5,152 nucleotides of DNA, from NCBI GenBank assembly GCA_019347795.1, contig JAHWKS010000493.1, positions 1-5,152 on the forward strand, in the 5' to 3' direction. The position numbers were made by a program, and so were the translations under genes. The notes below the pieces were generated by a model. That model saw nothing but the letters and a program-made list of their open reading frames with translations, ran no database searches and was not told the origin of the DNA. Origin of the DNA: Planctomycetota bacterium (lineage in GTDB: Bacteria > Planctomycetota > Planctomycetia > Pirellulales > Pirellulaceae). This document shows positions 1 to 5,152 of the stretch, in pieces (position 1 is the first letter of the stretch; every line of letters begins with the position of its first letter).

Positions 1-204
1 CTGCTCCCCGCCGCTCCCGGCACCGGGGTGATCGCCGGCGCCGCGGTGCGGGCGGTGTGCGAGGCGGCGGGCATCACCGACATCCTCACCAAAAGCTTCG
101 GCTCCACCAATCCCGTGACGCTCGTGAAGGCTACGATCGACGCGCTCACGAACCTGCGGACCCAACAAGACGTCGAGCGATTACGCGGAGTCAGCCTCAC
201 ATGA
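1..204 (+). CDS. rpsE: 30S ribosomal protein S5 (uS5), C-terminal fragment
   Basis: This is the last 67 codons of rpsE, open from the window edge in the frame of base 1 to a TGA at 202-204. uS5 is a small-subunit protein that helps form the mRNA entry site and affects decoding accuracy. The visible part is its C-terminal domain: [20 protein letters not shown] (fragment residues about 6-25), then the conserved run [12 protein letters not shown] and [12 protein letters not shown]. The short tail after LR ([13 protein letters not shown]) is lineage-specific. The stop overlaps the rplO start as ATGA, so the two genes are probably translationally coupled. The 5' end and the S5 double-stranded-RNA-binding-like domain lie outside the window. 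Identification is secure from the motifs and the downstream rplO-secY order. Confidence 0.95.
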   Translation: MLPAAPGTGVIAGAAVRAVCEAAGITDILTKSFGSTNPVTLVKATIDALTNLRTQQDVERLRGVSLT

Positions 205-716
205 ATTTGCACGAAGTCCATCGCGGAGTAACGAAGAACCGGCGCCGCAAGCGTCTGGGGCGCGGTCCCGGCTCGGGGACCGGCAAGACCTCCGGCCGCG
301 GCGCCAAAGGCGCCAAGTCCCGCTCGGGCTACTCCCGCAAGTCGGTCTTCCAGGGCGGGGCGATGCCGCTGGTGCGGCGCATCCCCAAGCGCGGGTTCAC
401 CAATAAATTCGCCTTGACAGTGGCCGAGGTGAATGTGCAGGATTTGGAGAATCTCTTCGACGCCGGCGCCGAAGTGAACCCCGAAACCCTCAAGGAAAAA
501 GGGAAGGTCAAAGGCCGCTACGACGTGCTCAAAGTGCTGGGAGGCGGCGAGTTGACAAAGAAGCTCAAGGTTTCCGCCCACCGCTTCAGCAAGTCGGCCG
601 AGGAGAAGATCCAACAAGCCGGCGGCGAGGTGGTGGTCCTTCCCGGCCGCAAGCCCGTCGCCAAGAAGACGCAGGCGGAAGGGCAGGAGAAGTCGCAGCC
701 CGAAGAGCAAGAGTAG
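201..716 (+). CDS. rplO: 50S ribosomal protein L15 (uL15)
   Basis: It encodes a 171-residue uL15, a large-subunit protein that binds 23S rRNA and takes part in late 50S assembly. The N-terminus is the typical basic, glycine-rich extension (residues about 9-45, including [20 protein letters not shown]). [16 protein letters not shown] follows at 51-66, and the C-terminal L15 signature is at about 113-147 ([20 protein letters not shown], then AGGEVVVL). The last 20 or so residues are a low-complexity Lys/Glu/Gln tail, making the protein longer than the E. coli one (144 residues). The frame is open from base 57, but the ATG at 201 is chosen because the L15 homology starts there (MNLHEVH), it overlaps the rpsE stop, and GGAG at 187-190 is a usable Shine-Dalgarno. 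rpmD, which separates rpsE and rplO in many bacteria, is absent. Confidence 0.96.
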   Translation: MNLHEVHRGVTKNRRRKRLGRGPGSGTGKTSGRGAKGAKSRSGYSRKSVFQGGAMPLVRRIPKRGFTNKFALTVAEVNVQDLENLFDAGAEVNPETLKEKGKVKGRYDVLKVLGGGELTKKLKVSAHRFSKSAEEKIQQAGGEVVVLPGRKPVAKKTQAEGQEKSQPEEQE

Positions 717-743
717 CGGGTCCGCGAGCGAATAGCCTAGGGG

Positions 744-812
744 ATCAGCCGCGGAGCGCTAGTTCCCGGTTCCCCTAACAAGAGAACCCGACGCTAGCGC
801 GTCGCGGCTGAT
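744..812. repeat. Inverted repeat between rplO and secY
   Basis: The 162-base gap 717-878 has no convincing gene. It holds two 19-base arms, 744-762 (ATCAGCCGCGGAGCGCTAG) and 794-812 (CTAGCGCGTCGCGGCTGAT), complementary at 17 of 19 positions. The loop of 31 bases contains a smaller stem, GGTTC at 768-772 with GAACC at 784-788. There is no T-run after the right arm, so this is not a classical intrinsic terminator. secY should still be expressed with its operon, so an mRNA-processing or stability element, or a dispersed genomic palindrome, is as likely as attenuation. TAGGGGA (738-744) can instead pair with TCCCCTA (771-777), a fold that conflicts with the long stem. The pairing is seen directly; the function is unknown. 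Confidence 0.75.
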
Positions 813-878
813 GAAGACGAGCCCCCGGCGGGATGGATTCCGCTTCGCCCCTCACCTATCCAAGACGGATCGTTCGCT

Positions 879-2252
879 ATGTGGGAAAAACTTCGAATCG
901 TTTTCGCAGTTCCTGAGCTGCGGAAGAAGATTCTCTTCACGCTCGGGCTGCTGGCGGTGTACCGCGTCGGGTGGGCGATCCCGCTCCCCATGTTCAATCA
1001 GGACACGGTCAACCGCGGCACCGGCGGCTTCGGAAACCTGCTCAGCCAGGTCTCGATCTTCGCCGCCAGCGACTTGCAGCAGGCCACCATCTTCGGCCTG
1101 GGCATTATGCCGTACATCTCGGCCTCGATTATCTTCCAGCTCTTGGGCAGCGTCTGGAAGCCGATTGAAGACCTGCGCAAGGAAGGCGAGACGGGCCGGA
1201 AGAAGATCAACGAATACACCCGTTACGTGACGGTTCTCCTGTGCGTGCTGCAAAGCTACGCCTTCCTGCGGATGTCGATGATGGCCAAAGGCGCCGACTC
1301 CGTGGCGCCTCCCGGCGTGAACCCCGCCTACCTCAACGAAGCGGGAACGAATCTCTACTGGGGCTGGCAGATCACGGCCGTGATGATCATGACCTGCGGC
1401 ACCATCTTCCTGATGTGGCTGGGGGAGCAGATCGATGAGTTCGGCATCGGCAACGGCATCAGCCTCTTGATCATGGCCGGCATTCTGGCCCGCATGCCCG
1501 CCGCGTTGTGGGAACTGATCCGCAACGCCGAGCCGCAACTGGTCGGCTTCGCCAAAGGCGTGATCGGGGTGGAGACGATCATCATCCTGGTCATCCTCTT
1601 CGTCGCGGTGATATTCGGGGTGGTGTTCATCACGCTTGGGCAGCGGCGCATCCCCACGCAAAGCGCGAAGCACGTCCGGGGGCGGCGCGTGTACGGCGGG
1701 GCCCGCCAGTATCTGCCGCTGCGGATCAATCAGGCGGGGGTGATGCCGATCATCTTCGCCAGCAGCTTGCTGATGCTTCCCCCGATGCTGTTCCAGGGCC
1801 TGGGCGCGGTGTCGGACAGCGCGGGCTGGCGGAACACGATGTTCTGGCTGGGAGGAGTGTTCAACGGCACGGGCTTCCTCTACAACCTGTGCTACGTGCT
1901 GCTGATCTACTTCTTCTGCTATTTCTGGACCGCCATCACCTTCAATCCCAAGGAGATGTCGGAGAACCTGAAAGACTATGGCACGTTCATTCCCGGCTAC
2001 CGCCCCGGCAAGCGGACGGCCGACTATCTCGAGAAAGTCATGGTGCGGATCACCTACGTCGGCGCCGGCTTTTTGGCGCTGGTGGCGATTGTGCCCACGA
2101 TCATCTCCAGCAACCTGGGGGTGAGCTTCACCGTGGCCAGTTTCTACGGCGGCACCGGCTTGTTGATCGCGGTGAGCGTCGCCTTTGACCTCGTGCAAAA
2201 GATCGACAGCCACCTGGTGATGCGAAACTACCGCGGTTTGCTGGAGTCCTGA
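879..2252 (+). CDS. secY: Preprotein translocase subunit SecY
   Basis: It encodes a 457-residue SecY, the channel-forming subunit of the inner-membrane SecYEG translocon that exports unfolded preproteins and inserts membrane proteins. The N-terminus MWEKLRIVFAVPELRKKILF and the first membrane segment (about 16-36) are typical. SecY signatures appear at 71-89 (IFGLGIMPYISASIIFQLL) and 180-198 (WLGEQIDEFGIGNGISLLI). The cytoplasmic ribosome/SecA-contact loops are at about 254-285 (GQRRIPTQSAKHVRGRRVYG) and 356-390 (NPKEMSENLKDYGTFIPGYR). About ten hydrophobic segments can be read. The external loop at about 134-160, between the third and fourth segments, is somewhat extended. The C-terminus SHLVMRNYRGLL is canonical. 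The ATG at 879 fits the family N-terminus, but no clear Shine-Dalgarno precedes it and no better in-frame start lies upstream. Position after rplO and before adk is the conserved spc order. Confidence 0.97.
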   Translation: MWEKLRIVFAVPELRKKILFTLGLLAVYRVGWAIPLPMFNQDTVNRGTGGFGNLLSQVSIFAASDLQQATIFGLGIMPYISASIIFQLLGSVWKPIEDLRKEGETGRKKINEYTRYVTVLLCVLQSYAFLRMSMMAKGADSVAPPGVNPAYLNEAGTNLYWGWQITAVMIMTCGTIFLMWLGEQIDEFGIGNGISLLIMAGILARMPAALWELIRNAEPQLVGFAKGVIGVETIIILVILFVAVIFGVVFITLGQRRIPTQSAKHVRGRRVYGGARQYLPLRINQAGVMPIIFASSLLMLPPMLFQGLGAVSDSAGWRNTMFWLGGVFNGTGFLYNLCYVLLIYFFCYFWTAITFNPKEMSENLKDYGTFIPGYRPGKRTADYLEKVMVRITYVGAGFLALVAIVPTIISSNLGVSFTVASFYGGTGLLIAVSVAFDLVQKIDSHLVMRNYRGLLES

Positions 2253-2260
2253 CGGATAGG

Positions 2261-2351
2261 GAGGCGGGGTGTTGGAGTGATGGCGTGATGGAAAGAAGGG
2301 GAACAAGTCACCCAATACTCCATCGCTCCATCACTCCAACTTCCCTGCCTC
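2261..2351. repeat. Long hairpin with octamer repeats between secY and adk
   Basis: The gap between secY and adk is dominated by an inverted repeat. The core arms, 2271-2292 and 2319-2340, are 22 bases each and complementary at 20 positions, and one of the two exceptions is a G-U pair in RNA. The loop is 26 bases. With one bulge the stem extends outward, pairing GAGGC at 2261-2265 with GCCTC at 2347-2351. Each arm is built from tandem octamers; the right arm has three units of the form RCTCCAWC (ACTCCATC, GCTCCATC, ACTCCAAC at 2317-2340). No T-run follows. It could end or process the secY message, or be a dispersed repeat inserted in the operon; the octamer build favours a mobile or amplified repeat. 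Structure is observed, role is inferred. Confidence 0.75.
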
Positions 2352-2370
2352 GCCGGCGCCGTTTGATGGC

Positions 2371-2375
2371 GGAGG
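2371..2375 (+). promoter_or_regulatory. Shine-Dalgarno of the full-length adk start
   Basis: GGAGG lies six bases before the ATG at 2382. This is the best-placed ribosome binding site in the window, and it fixes 2382 as the ancestral adk start in place of the later in-frame ATG at 2481, which has only weak purine content upstream. Its presence argues that the gene was designed to be read through the position now occupied by TGA. Confidence 0.7.
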
Positions 2376-2381
2376 GCGATT

Positions 2382-2960
2382 ATGCTCGTGATCTTCATCT
2401 GCCCACCCTGATCCGGAAAGGGAACTCAGGCTGAGCGTCTGGCCAGGCGCCTGCACGTCCCGCACCTTTCGACGGGCGACATGCTCCGCGAGGCGGCCGA
2501 GCATGGGACAGAAACAGGGCAATTGGCTGCAACCTACATGGAGCAGGGACAGCTTGCCCCCGACGATTTGGTGATCGACATCATCGGCGAGCGGCTCCAG
2601 CAGCCCGACTGCCAGCGCGGCTGCCTCTTCGACGGCTTCCCCAGGACCATCAGCCAGGCGGAGTCGCTCGATGCGCGGCTCCACGAAGACGGCCGATCGC
2701 TCGACCTGGTGCTGCAGTTGAAGGTGGATGAGGAAGAGCTGGTCCGCCGCCTCCTCCTCCGCGCCGAAGAGAGCGACAAGCCCCGGTCGGACGACACGCC
2801 CGACGCCATCCCCAAGCGTCTCGAGGTGTACCGCTCGCAGACGGCGCCAGTGCTGGAGCATTACCGCGAGCAGGGACTCCTCTGCGAGATCGACGGCGAG
2901 GGCTCTCGCGAGGAGGTTTTCTCCCGGATTCGCGCCGCCGTGGAACAGCGCCGCAAGTAG
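2382..2960 (+). pseudogene. adk: Adenylate kinase, interrupted by TGA in the P-loop
   Basis: Adenylate kinase interconverts ATP + AMP and 2 ADP in the cytosol. Read from the ATG at 2382 the product would have 192 positions, matching the short-LID form, but codon 10 (2409-2411) is TGA. Around it the frame gives MLVIFICPP, stop, SGKGTQAERLARRL, where the family has G-P-P-G-S-G-K-G-T-Q. Thus the first P-loop Gly is Cys (codon 7, TGC) and the next is a stop. Everything else is intact: STGDMLRE (30-37, NMP-binding), GQLAPDDLVIDIIGERL, DGFPRT (84-89), a short LID with no zinc-finger cysteines (about 127-137), RSDDTPDAIPKRLEVY (135-150), and no frameshift to the TAG at 2958-2960. The stretch 2481-2960 is open from its own ATG (159 residues), but that product lacks the P-loop and could not be a normal kinase. 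It may be a pseudogene, a sequence error, or recoded; error or recent mutation seems most likely. Confidence 0.85.
2409..2411 (+). other. In-frame TGA at a P-loop glycine codon of adk
   Basis: This codon sits where the P-loop glycine before S-G-K-G is expected. GGA to TGA is a single G-to-T change at 2409. Nine bases upstream, TGC at 2400-2402 replaces the expected GGC by the same type of change. rpsE, secY and the minus-strand oxidoreductase all end in TGA here, so TGA is an ordinary stop in this genome and not a reassigned glycine codon. Confidence 0.85.
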
Positions 2961-3749
2961 ATGATCACGCTCCGCTCTCCGCGCGAAATCAACCTGATGC
3001 GTCAGGCGGGTTTGCTGGTCTGGGAGGCGCATCAGCTCATCAAGCCGATGGTGCGGCCGGGGGCCGTGACCGGCGAGATCGACGCCGCCGTCGAACGTTT
3101 CTTTCAGGAGCACGGCGCCGAGCCGCTCTTCAAGGGCGTGCCCGGGCCGGTCCCATTCCCAACGGTCACCTGCATGTCGGTGAACGAGGAGGTCGTACAC
3201 GGCATCCCCAGCCGGCGGATCTTGCGGGAGGGAGACATCGTCGGCATCGACACCGGCTGCAAAGTCAACGGCTGGTGCGGAGACTCCGGCTGGACCTACG
3301 CCGTCGGTCAGATCGCCCCGGAAGTGCAGCGGCTCTTGGACGTGACCCTGGAAACGCTCAACCTGGCGATCCGCCTGATGGGCGTCAAACGCCGCTGGAG
3401 CGAGATCGCCCGCGAGATGGAAGCCTACGTGCTCGATCAAGGCTTCTCCGTGGTCGAGACGATGGTGGGCCACGGCATCGGCCGGAGCTTGCACGAGGAT
3501 CCGCAAGTGCCGAACTTCGTCAATGAAGCCTTCCTCCTCGACGGCGACTTCGATCTCCGCCCGGGGTTGGTGATCGCCGTCGAGCCGATGGTCAACCTGG
3601 GGCGCAAAGACGTGAAGGTCCACCGCGACAAGTGGACCCAAGTCACCGCCGACGGCAAACCCAGCGCCCACTTCGAACACACGCTCGCCCTCACCAAGGA
3701 CGGCCCCCTGCGCCTCACCGCCGGCCCCGGCGAGGAGGGGCTGCCGTAA
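2961..3749 (+). CDS. map: Methionine aminopeptidase, type I
   Basis: It encodes a 262-residue cytosolic metalloprotease that removes the initiator methionine from nascent proteins when the second residue is small. The pita-bread fold and all expected metal and catalytic residues are visible. His80 is in [10 protein letters not shown] (75-84), Asp97 in GIDTG, Asp108 in CGDSGWTY, His171 in GHGIG, His178 in SLHEDP, Glu208 in AVEPMVN and Glu239 in HFEHTL. There is no N-terminal zinc-finger extension and no type II insert, so it is the short type I form. The C-terminal tail after KDGPLRL is poorly conserved. The ATG directly abuts the adk TAG (2958-2960) with no clear Shine-Dalgarno, so translation probably depends on ribosomes finishing adk. 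That is notable because adk carries a premature stop. secY-adk-map is the conserved order, but infA, rpmJ and rpsM do not follow. Confidence 0.96.
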   Translation: MITLRSPREINLMRQAGLLVWEAHQLIKPMVRPGAVTGEIDAAVERFFQEHGAEPLFKGVPGPVPFPTVTCMSVNEEVVHGIPSRRILREGDIVGIDTGCKVNGWCGDSGWTYAVGQIAPEVQRLLDVTLETLNLAIRLMGVKRRWSEIAREMEAYVLDQGFSVVETMVGHGIGRSLHEDPQVPNFVNEAFLLDGDFDLRPGLVIAVEPMVNLGRKDVKVHRDKWTQVTADGKPSAHFEHTLALTKDGPLRLTAGPGEEGLP

Positions 3750-3753
3750 AGTT

Positions 3754-4161
3754 ATGTCCGATAATCTCCCCGGATCCCGCTATCTCGCCCTCAAAGCGCT
3801 GATGATGCCGCGCGAGACCAACGCCTACGGCACGATTTTCGGCGGCGTGTTGCTCAGCTACATCGATCAGGCGGGGGCCGTCGGCGCCCACCATGCCGTG
3901 GCCTGCGCCGGATGGCCGCAGCAGCCGCTGGTGACGGTGGCGATGAACCGCGTCGAGTTCCACCAGCCGGTGTACGTGGGGGACTTGCTGAGCTTTTGGA
4001 CGGAGCCGGGCCGCGTGGGAACCACGTCGATCACGATCCACGTCATCGTCGAGGCGGAGCGCGAGGGTAAGACGATCAAGGTGACCGAAGCCGACGTAAC
4101 CTTCGTCGCTATCGAGATGGAAGGCGAATCGCGCCGTCCCGTCCCCGTCCGCGGCGAGTAG
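3754..4161 (+). CDS. Acyl-CoA thioesterase, single hotdog domain (YciA/ACOT-like)
   Basis: It encodes a 135-residue single-domain hotdog protein of the kind that hydrolyses acyl-CoA to free acid and CoA in the cytoplasm, usually as a multimer. The family pattern reads in order: ETNAYGTIFGGVLLSYIDQA (21-40, with Asn23 and the probable catalytic Asp38), VTVAMNRVEFHQPVYVGD (60-77), RVGTTSITIHVIVEAE (87-102), then KVTEADVTFVAI (109-120). PVPV near the end matches the usual C-terminus. The ATG lies four bases after the map stop. A purine block GAGGAGGGG at 3732-3740 lies inside the end of map, but its spacing to the ATG is long (13-15 bases). It is probably cotranscribed with map, though it is not a normal member of the spc operon. 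Chain-length preference cannot be read from sequence, and the gene symbol is left open. Confidence 0.88.
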   Translation: MSDNLPGSRYLALKALMMPRETNAYGTIFGGVLLSYIDQAGAVGAHHAVACAGWPQQPLVTVAMNRVEFHQPVYVGDLLSFWTEPGRVGTTSITIHVIVEAEREGKTIKVTEADVTFVAIEMEGESRRPVPVRGE

Positions 4162-4173
4162 CGTGCGACTCCC

Positions 4174-4221
4174 GGCGCCATAGTCGGCTTTCGCTCCGCG
4201 AAAGACGACATTAGCGGCGCC
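4174..4221. terminator. Candidate bidirectional terminator or palindromic repeat
   Basis: Between the convergent thioesterase and oxidoreductase genes, GTCGGCTTTCGC (4183-4194) pairs with GCGAAAGACGAC (4198-4209) around a three-base loop, with one mismatch in twelve pairs. Outside it GGCGCC at 4174-4179 can pair with GGCGCC at 4216-4221. The position between two gene ends and the tight stem fit a hairpin acting on both strands. There is no long T-run on either side, so factor-independent termination is not certain. The core CTTTCGC-TCC-GCGAAAG may instead be a dispersed genomic palindrome. Confidence 0.6.
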
Positions 4222-4229
4222 TGTCTCTT

Positions 4230-5152
4230 TCACGCCGCCCAGTCGCGGGAGGGGCGGGAGCGGAGGCGGTTGGCTTGCTCGTCGTCGATGAACGCTTCCT
4301 TCACCGGGTCGATCGTCAATTTGCGCTGCAGGATCCACGCCAGGGCCGCGGCGTGACAGGCGATGTGCGACCGGCGCATCACCTCGGGGTTGGCCGCGGT
4401 CGCTTCGCGGGAGCGGATGCAGTCAAAGAAGTTGCGGGAGTGCGACGAGACATCCAGCCCGCGCACCCGCCGCGTCTGGTCGATCTCTTTGCTGAGCGAC
4501 TCGGGCTTAGTGACGATCTCCCCTTCATCTCCCGTCTCGACCGAGCCCTCGTCGCCCACGAACCGCACGGGGCAGGTTCCCAGCCGCGTGATGTAGTGCG
4601 GCGAGCGGTCGCCGAACGGCTGCGGGAGGAAGTCGAGCACCAGTTTCACGCCGTTGGCGTAGCGGCAGACGATGTTGTTCTCGCCCGGCTCGTATTCGAT
4701 CGGCATCGTGTCGTCCGCCTGGTTGGCCCACTGGCAGAGATCGACGGTGTGGGCGCCCCAGTCCAGCAGGCGGGCGCCGGAGTCGAAGTCCCATTGGCCG
4801 CGCCAGCCGCCGTCCACGTACTTCTGGTTGAACGGCCGCCAGGGCGCCGGGCCCAGCCAGAGATTCCAATCGACCACGTCCCGCGGCGGGATGGGCTGCG
4901 ACGGCAGCCACGTGTTGTCGAGCACCGGCACGTACACCGAGGCGTGCAGCGTGTGCAGCTTGCCGAGCTTGCCGCTGTGGGCCAGCTCGACCGCCTTCTG
5001 AAAATTAGGAACGCTGCGGCGCTGCGTGCCGGCCTGGAACACGCGGCCTTCGCTCCGCATCGTGTCCGCCAGTTGCTGGCAGGCTTCGATGGTGATGCCG
5101 CACGGCTTCTCGCTGTAGACGTCTTTGCCCGCCTCGGCCGCGAGGATCGACG
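4230..5152 (-). CDS. Gfo/Idh/MocA family oxidoreductase, 5'-incomplete
   Basis: The frame is open from the window's right edge to a TGA at 4232-4230 and shows 306 residues. The ATG at 5060 is internal, because family sequence continues upstream of it. This family uses NAD(P) to oxidise or reduce sugars and related alcohols. The visible part begins at the end of the Rossmann domain with AEAGKDVYSEKPCGITIEAC (residues about 5-24), including the EKP motif that contacts cofactor and substrate. The C-terminal domain contains VVDWNLWLGPAPWRPFN, then DSGARLLDWGAHTVDLCQWA with the probable catalytic Asp/His pair, then FVGDEGSVETGDEG. The end, HSRNFFDCIRSRE through RSHIACHAAALAWILQRKL to ANRLRSRPSRDWAA, is a pattern typical of planctomycete members. 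The nucleotide-binding N-terminus and any Tat signal lie off the window. Substrate is unknown. It is transcribed towards the thioesterase and is unrelated to the ribosomal operon. Confidence 0.93.
   Translation of the reverse strand, partial: SILAAEAGKDVYSEKPCGITIEACQQLADTMRSEGRVFQAGTQRRSVPNFQKAVELAHSGKLGKLHTLHASVYVPVLDNTWLPSQPIPPRDVVDWNLWLGPAPWRPFNQKYVDGGWRGQWDFDSGARLLDWGAHTVDLCQWANQADDTMPIEYEPGENNIVCRYANGVKLVLDFLPQPFGDRSPHYITRLGTCPVRFVGDEGSVETGDEGEIVTKPESLSKEIDQTRRVRGLDVSSHSRNFFDCIRSREATAANPEVMRRSHIACHAAALAWILQRKLTIDPVKEAFIDDEQANRLRSRPSRDWAA

Noticed and set aside
553..585. TTGACA resembling a -35 box inside rplO
   Set aside because: No -10-like sequence lies at suitable spacing, and the hexamer is explained by rplO coding sequence.
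811..1230. Plus-strand frame starting in the hairpin and overlapping secY
   Set aside because: Its product is Ser/Arg-rich shadow sequence with no family motif, and it overlaps the certain secY start in another frame.
852..2315. Long minus-strand open frame (487 codons) opposite secY
   Set aside because: It mirrors secY codon structure in GC-rich DNA, is rich in His/Asp/Gln/Arg with no recognisable domain, and runs across the secY-adk hairpin. SecY on the plus strand is unambiguous.
2406..2415. Programmed frameshift at CCC-TGA, as in the RF2 gene
   Set aside because: The adk sequence continues in the same frame on both sides of the TGA, so a frameshift would leave the coding frame and not rescue it.
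2400..2420. TGA reassigned to glycine, as in genetic code 25
   Set aside because: rpsE, secY and the minus-strand oxidoreductase all end properly at TGA, and the GC-rich planctomycete-like genes do not resemble the lineages using that code.
2400..2450. TGA at 2409 read as selenocysteine, giving a C-P-P-U redox-like motif
   Set aside because: The region just after the TGA offers only a weak 4-pair stem (CTCA 2425-2428 with TGAG 2432-2435, loop GGC), without the GU-containing apical loop expected of a bacterial SECIS. The position is a P-loop glycine, and adenylate kinase is not a known selenoprotein family.
2444..2453. Perfect palindrome CAGGCGCCTG in adk
   Set aside because: Ten bases in GC-rich coding sequence (A-R-R-L-H) can arise by chance and have no supporting context.
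2331..3680. Long minus-strand open frame (449 codons) opposite adk and map
   Set aside because: Low-complexity shadow composition; it covers two well-recognised plus-strand genes, and map has all its active-site residues.

Overview
The window (about 5.15 kb, GC-rich) looks like bacterial chromosome from the Planctomycetota, possibly Pirellulales-like. This rests on three things: a ribosomal spc-type gene run without rpmD, a Gfo/Idh/MocA oxidoreductase with the C-terminal pattern common in that phylum, and long palindromes in the gaps between genes. The assignment is inferred from sequence style and was not tested by any search.

Layout: the plus strand carries the 3' end of rpsE (uS5), overlapped by rplO (uL15), then a 162-base gap with a 19-base-arm inverted repeat, then secY. 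After secY comes a 129-base gap with a second, larger inverted repeat. Next is an adenylate kinase gene (adk) whose reading frame is broken by one TGA in the ATP-binding P-loop, then map (type I methionine aminopeptidase), which starts on the base after the adk stop. A small hotdog-fold acyl-CoA thioesterase follows four bases after map. A gap of about 70 bases holds a third hairpin, and the window ends in a minus-strand, 5'-incomplete Gfo/Idh/MocA oxidoreductase convergent with the thioesterase.

How the genes fit together: rpsE-rplO-secY-adk-map is the conserved distal half of the spc operon. It links ribosomal proteins to the SecYEG translocon and to N-terminal methionine removal; adk supplies adenylate balance. 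rpmD is absent between rpsE and rplO, and infA, rpmJ and rpsM do not follow map, so the operon ends early and runs into a metabolic gene.

The main anomaly is the adk lesion. The upstream start codon has a strong Shine-Dalgarno and the whole family sequence is present in one frame. The P-loop reads C-P-P-stop-S-G-K-G-T-Q where the family has G-P-P-G-S-G-K-G-T-Q. Both changes are explained by single G-to-T substitutions nine bases apart. A sequencing or assembly error, a recent nonsense mutation with a second adk elsewhere, and recoding are the competing explanations. I found no convincing previously undescribed multi-gene system here.
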